Below the pieces are notes generated by a model. The model worked only from the letters and a program-made list of their open reading frames with translations, made no database searches and was not told the origin of the DNA. Source: Burkholderia cepacia ATCC 25416 (lineage in GTDB: Bacteria > Pseudomonadota > Gammaproteobacteria > Burkholderiales > Burkholderiaceae). From it: a stretch of 64,000 nucleotides of DNA. The DNA lies in assembly GCF_001411495.1 (NCBI RefSeq), contig NZ_CP012982.1, forward strand, positions 2,046,001-2,110,000, in the 5' to 3' direction. This document shows, one piece after another, positions 57,993 to 64,000 of the stretch; the stretch's first letter is position 1; each line of letters opens with the position of its first letter. The translations under genes and the position numbers were made by a program.

Positions 57993-58862
57993 TTATGCGG
58001 GCCTGGGCGACTTCGTCGCGCGGACGGCCTCGTCGAGCTCCTTGAAGCTCGGGCGATCGGCCGTGAACAGCACCTTGCGGCCGAACTCCACCGCCACCGC
58101 CGGCGCGTAGCCGCTCATCGACGCGAGCAGCACGGCCTTCACGCACTGGAACGGCTTGGCCGCGGCGCGGCCCTTCGCATTGAGCAGATCCGCGAGCGGG
58201 CCGACGAAGCCGTACGCGAGCAGGATGCCGAGGAAGGTGCCGACGAGCGCGCCGGCGATCATCTTGCCGAGCACGGCGGGCGGCGCGCCGACCGAGCCCA
58301 TCGTATGCACGACACCCATCACCGCCGCGACGATGCCGAACGCCGGCAGGCCGTCCGCCATCTTCTGGATCGCGTTGGCCGCGACGGACGCTTCCGCATG
58401 GTGCGTATGCAGTTCTTCGTCCATCAGGTCCTGCATCTCCAGCGCGTTCACGTTGCCGCCCGACATCATCCGCAGATAATCGACGATGAAGTCGAGCAGG
58501 TGATGGTCTTCGAGCACGTGCGAATACTTCTGGAACAGCGGGCTTTGTTCGGGTGCGTCGACGTCGGCCTCGAGCGCCATCATGCCGTCCTTGCGCGCCT
58601 TCTGCAGCAGCTCGTACAGCAGCGCGATCAGTTCGACATATTGCTGTTTCGTATAGCCGCCGCCCTTGAAACAGGTCGGCAGGCTCTTGATCGTCTTCTT
58701 CAGCGTCGCGACCGGATTGCTGACGACGAACGCACCCAGCGCGGCGCCCAAAATGCACAGCAGTTCGAACGGTTGCAGCAAGGCCGGCAAATGGCCGCCC
58801 ACGCCGACAAAACTGCCGATCACCGATCCGATCACGACGATCCACCCGATGGCTACAAACAT
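57993..58862 (-). CDS. motA: flagellar motor stator protein MotA
   Basis: 289 residues, ATG 58862 (AGAGG upstream). Four helices: FVAIGWIVVIGSVIGSFVGVGG, ELLCILGAALGAFVVSN, and AFGIVAAVMGVVHTMGSVGAP with LGKMIAGALVGTFLGILLAYGFVGPL; conserved Pro residues near the channel are present. The cytoplasmic loop has the charged residues (LLQKARKDGMMALE) that touch FliG. Forms the proton channel with MotB. Confidence 0.95.
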   Translation of the reverse strand: MFVAIGWIVVIGSVIGSFVGVGGHLPALLQPFELLCILGAALGAFVVSNPVATLKKTIKSLPTCFKGGGYTKQQYVELIALLYELLQKARKDGMMALEADVDAPEQSPLFQKYSHVLEDHHLLDFIVDYLRMMSGGNVNALEMQDLMDEELHTHHAEASVAANAIQKMADGLPAFGIVAAVMGVVHTMGSVGAPPAVLGKMIAGALVGTFLGILLAYGFVGPLADLLNAKGRAAAKPFQCVKAVLLASMSGYAPAVAVEFGRKVLFTADRPSFKELDEAVRATKSPRPA

Positions 58863-59378
58863 GATTACCTCTTGCGCGACTCGCGCTGCCGCATCTGTTG
58901 TCGAAAAGCGGGGGGGACGTCCGGCCATCCCGCTCCATGCCCGCGACGGCGCCGGATCGTTGCGTGTCGAATGCGATTCCGGCGGCCGTCCCGATGTATC
59001 GCAACGCGATGCCGGTCGGCGGGTGTTGATGCAATAACGGCGGTCGCCGGGGCGACTGAACCCGTGATTCCACGTAGCGCGCACGATTCACGCGTGGCAT
59101 ACGTTTGCGGGCGGCGGTAGGCGCGATTTGCTTGATCGAAGTCAAAAATTGCGCGCCTTCGCGTGAATTTCCGTCTGGATGCGGCCCGGAACACGGCGGC
59201 GAATGACACACCCGTCGCGACGGAAGGCGCCGCGCGGAAGTCCGGGGAACGCGGCGCACGGTGCATCGCCTGCCGGCGCGGGTTCGCGCGCCGGCAGGGT
59301 TTTCATCAGGACATCCGGGGCGCCGCACGATCCATCATGGAGAAAGCACCGTCGCAGCCAACCGCAGGAGGGCGCACC
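58863..59378. other. divergent intergenic region between motA and the patatin gene
   Basis: 516 bases. Open frames on both strands are shadow-like. The less GC-rich part 59130-59165 is the best place for a motA promoter. An in-frame ATG at 59337 could give the patatin protein 14 more residues but has no binding site. Nothing else is seen. Confidence 0.35.
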
Positions 59379-60263
59379 GTGACGTCCGATCCCACTTCCT
59401 CGACCGCCTTCGTGTTCGCCGGCGGCGGCAGTCTCGGCGCGATCGAGGTCGGCATGCTCCGCGAGCTGGTCGCGAGCGGCGAACGGCCCGATTGCGTCGT
59501 CGGCGCGTCGGCGGGCGCGATCAACGCCGCCTATTTCGCCGGCCGGCCCGATGCGGACGGCGTCGCGATGCTCGCCGCGCTGTGGTGCCGGATCCGCCGC
59601 CAGGACATCATGCCGTTCTCGATGCGCAGCCTCGTCGCGATGCTGCTGCGCAACCGGCCGCATCTGGTCGAGGCCGATGCGCTGCGCCTGCTGCTGGAAA
59701 GGAACCTGCCGTACCGGCGGATCGAGCAGGCCGCGTTGCCGCTCCACATCGTCGCGACCGACGTGCTGAACGGCCAGGAAGTCGTGCTGTCCGCCGGCCC
59801 GGTCGTGGATGCCGTGCAGGCCAGCGCGGCGATTCCCGGCGTGTTTCCGTCGGTCAGCATCGGCGGCGTGGAACTCGTCGACGGCGGCGTTGCGAACAAT
59901 ACGCCGATCTCCGTCGCGGTCGCGCTCGGCGTCAAGCGGATCGTCGTGCTGCCGGCCGGGTTCGCGTGCGCGTTGCGCGTACCGCCGCGCAGCGCGATCG
60001 CGCATGCGACGCACGCGCTGACGCTCGTGATCGCGCGGCAACTGGTGCGCGATCTGGAGTTGTACGGGGCACGCGCGCAAATCCATGTCGTGCCGCCGCT
60101 CTGTCCGCTCGACGTGTCGTCATACGATTACTCGCAGTGTGCGCAGCTGATCGACAAGGCCGCGGAACGCACGCGTGCGTGGATCGACGCGGGCGGGCTC
60201 GCGCAGTGCGCGATTCCCGGCCAGCTTCGCGAGCACGACCATGCCGCCGAGCTGTCGCACTGA
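59379..60263 (+). CDS. patatin-like phospholipase
   Basis: 294 residues from GTG 59379, chosen because AGGAGG stands seven bases before it; ATG 59337 is the alternative. Oxyanion motif AGGGSLGAIEVGML, nucleophile Ser in GASAG (VVGASAGAINAAYF) and catalytic Asp in DGG (VELVDGGVANNTPISVAVALG) are all intact. Hydrolyses acyl chains of phospholipids; some relatives are secreted virulence factors or storage-lipid lipases. No signal peptide. Stands alone, divergent from motA. Confidence 0.88.
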   Translation: MTSDPTSSTAFVFAGGGSLGAIEVGMLRELVASGERPDCVVGASAGAINAAYFAGRPDADGVAMLAALWCRIRRQDIMPFSMRSLVAMLLRNRPHLVEADALRLLLERNLPYRRIEQAALPLHIVATDVLNGQEVVLSAGPVVDAVQASAAIPGVFPSVSIGGVELVDGGVANNTPISVAVALGVKRIVVLPAGFACALRVPPRSAIAHATHALTLVIARQLVRDLELYGARAQIHVVPPLCPLDVSSYDYSQCAQLIDKAAERTRAWIDAGGLAQCAIPGQLREHDHAAELSH

Positions 60264-60344
60264 GGGTTGCTCACGCGCCGTGAAATCCCGTGAGCGGCGC
60301 ACGCCGAACACCCCGGCGCTCTCCCCGAAAATCCCCGAAGAACC

Positions 60345-60381
60345 AAAAAAAAGCGGCACCGTGCACGAGACACGGTGCCGC
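60345..60381 (-). terminator. intrinsic terminator of the aldehyde dehydrogenase-gbuA operon, copy B of a duplicated terminator
   Basis: On the minus strand an 11-bp perfect stem (60353-60363 with 60371-60381), loop CACGAGA, then eight T. The hairpin is the same as that at 56711-56737 except for one base. It lies about 25 bases after the dehydrogenase stop. Confidence 0.9.
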
Positions 60382-60405
60382 CAACGGCCTGAACGGCCGC
60401 ACTGG

Positions 60406-61887
60406 TCAGTCGATCGCGCGCATCGCGTGGCGCAGTTCCTGATAGCTGCGCAGCCCCGCGACGCCGAGTTCGCGGCCGATTCCGCTGAGCCCGAACCCGC
60501 CCCAGCACACGTGCGGATAGATCAGCTGCGGTGCGTTGATCCACACGAGCCCCGCGCGCACGCGCTGCTGGAACTGCTTCGCGATGCCGGCATCGCGCGT
60601 CACGACGGTCGCGACGAGCCCGTAGCGCGTGTCGTTCGCGAGCGCAATCGCTTCGTCGTCGGTGCGGAACGATTTCACGCACGCGACGGGGCCGAATACT
60701 TCGTCGGTCCACAGCGGGTTGTCGGCGGCGGGCTCGGCGATCACGACGGGCGCCATGAAGAAGCCCGCACCGCCGGCATCCGTCACCCGGCCGCTGAAGG
60801 CGACGCGTGCGCCCGCCTCGATACCGTGCTGGAGCATCGCTTCGACGCGCGTGCGTTGCGCGGCCGAGATCAGCGGCCCCATCGCGACCTGTTCCGCGGC
60901 GGGCGGCGCGACGACGAGCGCACGCACGGCCGTCTCGAACGCGGCCATGAAGCTGCGGTACACGCTGTCGTGCACGAGGATGCGCGCGGTGGCCGAGCAC
61001 ATCTGGCCCGCGTTCGTGAACGCGCCCGCAACCGCGAGCGACACCGCGACGTCGAGATCGGCGTCGTCGCGCACGATCAGCGACGACTTGCCGCCGAGTT
61101 CGAGCGTCACGCGCTTCATGTCGACGGCCGCGGCCTGCATGACCTTGCGGCCGGCCGCCGTGCTGCCGGTAAACGAAATCTTGTCGATCAGCGGATGCGC
61201 GGTCAGCGCCGCGCCGACCTCGGCGCCGCCGTTCACGACGTTGACGACGCCGGCCGGCAGCCCCGCTTGCTCGACGATCTCGAGCAGCGCGTGCTCGGTC
61301 GGCGACGTGAGTTCGGACGGCTTCAGCACGACCGCGCAGCCGGCCGCGAGCGCGGGCGCGAGCTTCCACGCGGTCGTGACCATCGGGAAGTTCCACGGCA
61401 TGACGAGCGCCGCGACGCCGACCGCGTCGTAAAAGCGTTCGGCCGTGACGGCGTCGCTCGGCAGCGCGACCGGTTCGGCCGCGAACAGTGCCGGGTCTTC
61501 GCACAGCTTCGCGTAGTACGCGAACGTGGCGGCGACGTCGCCGACATCGGCCTCGGCCTCGAACGGCGGCTTGCCGCTCACCTGCATCTGCAGCGCCGCC
61601 AGGCGGTCGCGCGATGCCTCGACGCGCTCGGCGATCGTCGCGAGCATCCGGCCGCGTTCGGCCGGCGGCGTGTCGCGCCAGCCGGCGAATGCGTCGCGCG
61701 CGGCACGCACCGCGGCGTCGACGTGCGCGGCCGTCGCGAATTCCTGCCAGCCGATCGCGTCGCCGGTCGACGCGTTGAAGATCGGTGCGCCCGCCTTGTC
61801 GGAATGCGTGTGGACGGACTGCCCGGCGATGCGCGCGGCGGGCAGCACGAACGTCGCGGCGGAAGGGGAAAGCTCGGCGGTAGACAT
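60406..61887 (-). CDS. aldehyde dehydrogenase, probably 4-guanidinobutyraldehyde/aminoaldehyde type
   Basis: 493 residues from ATG 61887 (AGGA eight bases before); an ATG nine bases upstream has a badly placed binding site. Catalytic Cys in NAGQMCSATARILVHD, Glu in LELGGKSSLIV, cofactor block FTGSTAAGRKV. Its place 28 bases after guanidinobutyrase, which makes GABA from 4-guanidinobutyrate, suggests it makes that acid from guanidinobutyraldehyde, the arginine/agmatine branch known from Pseudomonas (KauB/GbuA). This substrate is inferred from context. Confidence 0.85.
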   Translation of the reverse strand: MSTAELSPSAATFVLPAARIAGQSVHTHSDKAGAPIFNASTGDAIGWQEFATAAHVDAAVRAARDAFAGWRDTPPAERGRMLATIAERVEASRDRLAALQMQVSGKPPFEAEADVGDVAATFAYYAKLCEDPALFAAEPVALPSDAVTAERFYDAVGVAALVMPWNFPMVTTAWKLAPALAAGCAVVLKPSELTSPTEHALLEIVEQAGLPAGVVNVVNGGAEVGAALTAHPLIDKISFTGSTAAGRKVMQAAAVDMKRVTLELGGKSSLIVRDDADLDVAVSLAVAGAFTNAGQMCSATARILVHDSVYRSFMAAFETAVRALVVAPPAAEQVAMGPLISAAQRTRVEAMLQHGIEAGARVAFSGRVTDAGGAGFFMAPVVIAEPAADNPLWTDEVFGPVACVKSFRTDDEAIALANDTRYGLVATVVTRDAGIAKQFQQRVRAGLVWINAPQLIYPHVCWGGFGLSGIGRELGVAGLRSYQELRHAMRAID

Positions 61888-61915
61888 GAGGTTCATCCTG
61901 TCGAGGTCGGTCGGG

Positions 61916-62866
61916 TTAGCGGTAGGCGACGCCCGGCATCACGCAGAGCATCTCGAACGCGAGGTTCGCGCCGGTGAGCGCGGTGGTGCCGGTCGGATCG
62001 TACGGCGGCGCGACTTCGACGAGATCCGCGCCGACGATGTTCAGGCCCTTCATCCCGCGGATGATTTCCAGGCCCTGCTGCACGGTGAGGCCGCCGATTT
62101 CCGGCGTGCCGGTGCCGGGCGCGAACGACGGGTCGAGGCCGTCGATGTCGAAGCTGAGATACACCGGCGTGTCGCCGACGCGTTCGCGCACCTGCGCCAT
62201 CAGCGGCGCGAGCGACTGGTTCCAGCATTCCTCCGCCTGCACGACGGTGAAGCCCTGCTGGCGGCACCAGTCGAAATCGTCCGCGTGGTAGCCGGTGCCG
62301 CGCAGGCCGATCTGCGTGACCTTGTCGCATTGCAGCAGCCCGTCCTCCACCGCGCGGCGGAACGGCGTGCCGTGCGCGATCTTCTCGCCGAACATCGTGT
62401 CGTTCACGTCCGCGTGCGCGTCGACGTGGACGACGGCGACCTTGCCGTACTTCTTGTGCAGCGCGCGCAGGATCGGCCACGCGATCGTGTGGTCGCCGCC
62501 GAGCGTGATCGGCCGGCAGCCGTTCGCGACGATCTCGTCGTATGCCTCTTCGATGCGGCGCACCGAGTCCTTCAGGTCGTACGGGTTGGTCGCGACGTCG
62601 CCGATGTCGGCCACCTGCAGCGAATCGAACGGTGCGGCGCGGGTGGCCATGTTGTACGGGCGCAGCAGCACGGATTCGGTGCGGATCTGGCGCGGGCCGA
62701 AGCGCGAGCCCGAGCGGTTCGACGTGCCGAGGTCGAGCGGCACGCCGACGAAGCACACGTCGAGGCCGTCGGTCGTCTCGGCTTGCGGCAGGCGCATCAT
62801 CGTGGCGATGCCGCCGAAGCGCGGCATCTCGTTGCCGCCCATCGGTTGATTGAGTTCGCGGGGCAT
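61916..62866 (-). CDS. gbuA: guanidinobutyrase (agmatinase family)
   Basis: 316 residues from ATG 62866 (AAGGAG upstream). Manganese ureohydrolase: ligands in LGGDHTI, HVDAHADVND and SFDIDGLDPS. The opening LNQPMGGNEMPRFGGIATMMRLP and the segments FGEKIAHGTPFRRAVEDGLL and QAEECWNQSLAPLM are nearly the same as those of Pseudomonas GbuA as I recall it, closer than to agmatinase SpeB. Splits 4-guanidinobutyrate to 4-aminobutyrate and urea. First gene of the pair; a LuxR-type regulator lies 158 bases upstream. Confidence 0.88.
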   Translation of the reverse strand: MPRELNQPMGGNEMPRFGGIATMMRLPQAETTDGLDVCFVGVPLDLGTSNRSGSRFGPRQIRTESVLLRPYNMATRAAPFDSLQVADIGDVATNPYDLKDSVRRIEEAYDEIVANGCRPITLGGDHTIAWPILRALHKKYGKVAVVHVDAHADVNDTMFGEKIAHGTPFRRAVEDGLLQCDKVTQIGLRGTGYHADDFDWCRQQGFTVVQAEECWNQSLAPLMAQVRERVGDTPVYLSFDIDGLDPSFAPGTGTPEIGGLTVQQGLEIIRGMKGLNIVGADLVEVAPPYDPTGTTALTGANLAFEMLCVMPGVAYR

Positions 62867-63024
62867 GGGGCCGTCTCCTTTATCTGAGGTAAAGCGATCG
62901 GCCGATGGTAGAGGAGAACGCCCGCGCGAAGATTTTGAAGTCGCAACGTTTACATCGACGGGGCTCGATGCAAGTGGCGCCGCCGCATCGACGCGGCGCA
63001 ACCGAACGCGGCCGCGCGGCCAGG

Positions 63025-63924
63025 TCAGGCCGGATCAGGCCGGCGCGAGAGGGCCGGCGGCGCGGCGCCGTCGTGCGGGCCGGAGGAAGGGAACGCGGTG
63101 GTCGCCGAGCCCCATGCGGCGAGTTCGCGCTTCGTGCGCACGCCGAGCTTCGCGAACGCGCGCTTCACGTACGACTCGGCCGACGCAACGCGCACGCCGA
63201 GGATCTCCGCCGTTTCCGGCACGGTCTTGCCGGAAAGCAGGTGCTTGCAGGTTTCGTATTCGCGCTTCGACAGCTTCACGCCGTCGGCCGCGAGGCGCGC
63301 GTCGAACTGCGCGAGCGGGTGGACTTCGGGCGTCGGGTGCGCAATGCGCCGCGCGGCCGTGGTCGACGCATGAAGTTCGAGCAGCGGGAACAGCACGTCG
63401 CTGATGCTGCGAAAGCGGTTCATCTCGGCGAGCGTGAACGGCGGCCGGTCGCGGCCGCGCTCCAGCGCGATCGAATGCTGCGAATAACGCGTGCCGCGTG
63501 CGAGCACGCATTCGTGGCCGATCTGCACGTCGTCGAACAGCCGCTGGCGGAATTCGCCGGGCGGGATCGCCGCGATGTCGCGCACGACGAGCATCGTGCC
63601 CGTCTTGCCGCGCAGCCCCGCGAACAGCGGGTCGCTGTCGAGAAAACGCTCGTAGTAGAGCGTCATCACGTCGGAGACGTCGGCGCTCGCCGCGCCGATG
63701 CCGCTGCTGCCGATCCATTCGCATCGGTAGCCGGTGGGCATCGAGCCGTCGACGCGCGAGCGTTCGACGTGCGCGACGTCGAGCGGCACCACTTCATTGA
63801 GCAATTGCGTGAGGCGCGGCACGAAGTGCGGCGTGCCGACCGTCTCGATCAGCTCGCCCAGCGCCTTGAACGACACGTTGAAGCGGTCGTTGTCGCGGTG
63901 GAAGGGGTTCACGTTGAGCAGCAT
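63025..63924 (-). CDS. LuxR family transcriptional regulator
   Basis: 299 residues, ATG 63924. The C-terminal HTH is LSKREYETCKHLLSGKTVPETAEILGVRVASAESYVKRAFAKLGVRTKRELAAWG (about residues 215-275), the GerE/LuxR fold. The N-terminal 200 residues (DVSDVMTLYYERFLDSDPLFAGLRGKTGTMLVVRDIAAIPPGEFRQRLFDDVQIG) do not show the acyl-homoserine-lactone-binding pattern; this type is common in Burkholderia next to catabolic genes. Same orientation as gbuA, a probable target. The remaining 76 bases of the window hold nothing else. Confidence 0.85.
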   Translation of the reverse strand: MLLNVNPFHRDNDRFNVSFKALGELIETVGTPHFVPRLTQLLNEVVPLDVAHVERSRVDGSMPTGYRCEWIGSSGIGAASADVSDVMTLYYERFLDSDPLFAGLRGKTGTMLVVRDIAAIPPGEFRQRLFDDVQIGHECVLARGTRYSQHSIALERGRDRPPFTLAEMNRFRSISDVLFPLLELHASTTAARRIAHPTPEVHPLAQFDARLAADGVKLSKREYETCKHLLSGKTVPETAEILGVRVASAESYVKRAFAKLGVRTKRELAAWGSATTAFPSSGPHDGAAPPALSRRPDPA

Positions 63925-64000
63925 GCGGTTCCCCGGTGAAAAGCCGGCGGATTGTAGCGTCGGCCACGCAAAACGTCATTAGGGGGAAATCCCGGCAGGT

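Noticed and set aside
1..64000. CRISPR arrays, tRNA or rRNA genes, insertion sequences, prophage or origin
   Set aside because: No regularly spaced direct repeats with unique spacers, no transposase/integrase-like proteins, and no rRNA or tRNA-like sequences were seen on either strand.

Overview
The window is a GC-rich, gene-dense bacterial segment that reads as Burkholderia, most likely the B. cepacia complex and probably one of the secondary chromosomes. This is an inference from gene content and protein character: two Burkholderia-type trimeric porins, many LysR-type regulators, a DUF3304 lipoprotein-like gene, a class D beta-lactamase, and catabolic operons each paired with a local regulator. 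There are no rRNA, tRNA, CRISPR, prophage or insertion sequence genes. The layout is accessory metabolism plus envelope functions.

Left part (1-11.4 kb): the end of an unknown gene; a class D beta-lactamase whose stop overlaps the start of a membrane acyltransferase; an RDD membrane protein; a porin with its terminator; a complete quaternary-amine (glycine betaine/choline type) ABC transporter; and a quinone oxidoreductase divergent from a LysR regulator, with a perfect 16-bp palindrome between them.

11.5-20.1 kb: a lone barstar-like gene, then a four-gene catabolic operon (AldA-type aldehyde dehydrogenase, MFS carrier, enolase-superfamily enzyme with an atypical active site, GMC oxidoreductase), followed by two divergent GcvA-like LysR genes. 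20.2-23.0 kb is a small island of three unrecognised genes and a ParDE toxin-antitoxin pair. 23.1-28.9 kb holds a second catabolic operon, fae-like / aldo-keto reductase / GabD-like dehydrogenase / MFS, divergent from a LysR gene. No tetrahydromethanopterin genes accompany the fae-like gene.

29-45 kb: hypothetical genes, a DUF3422 membrane protein, a cyanate operon (cynR divergent from cynT-cynS plus a cytidine-deaminase-fold enzyme), polyamine-type ABC genes potGHI without a binding protein, two GNAT acetyltransferases, a Cys/Met-metabolism PLP enzyme, and trans-aconitate methyltransferase (tam) divergent from a LysR gene. 45.7-51.7 kb has a second porin and what looks like a phosphatidylcholine-scavenging operon: choX, a HAD phosphatase, a small lipoprotein and a Tat-exported phospholipase C.

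52-64 kb: mgtC-deoR, a molybdopterin-fold protein with a ModE-like DNA-binding protein, a DUF2325 coiled-coil protein, a 13-copy dodecamer repeat beside a second motAB, a patatin phospholipase, and an aldehyde dehydrogenase-guanidinobutyrase operon with a LuxR-type regulator. The choline, betaine, guanidinobutyrate, polyamine and GABA-type genes together suggest a nitrogen-compound and host/plant-derived nutrient economy. Recurrent unexplained DNA includes a 27-bp palindromic motif at two distant loci, an 18-bp motif at three sites, and a nearly identical terminator used twice.
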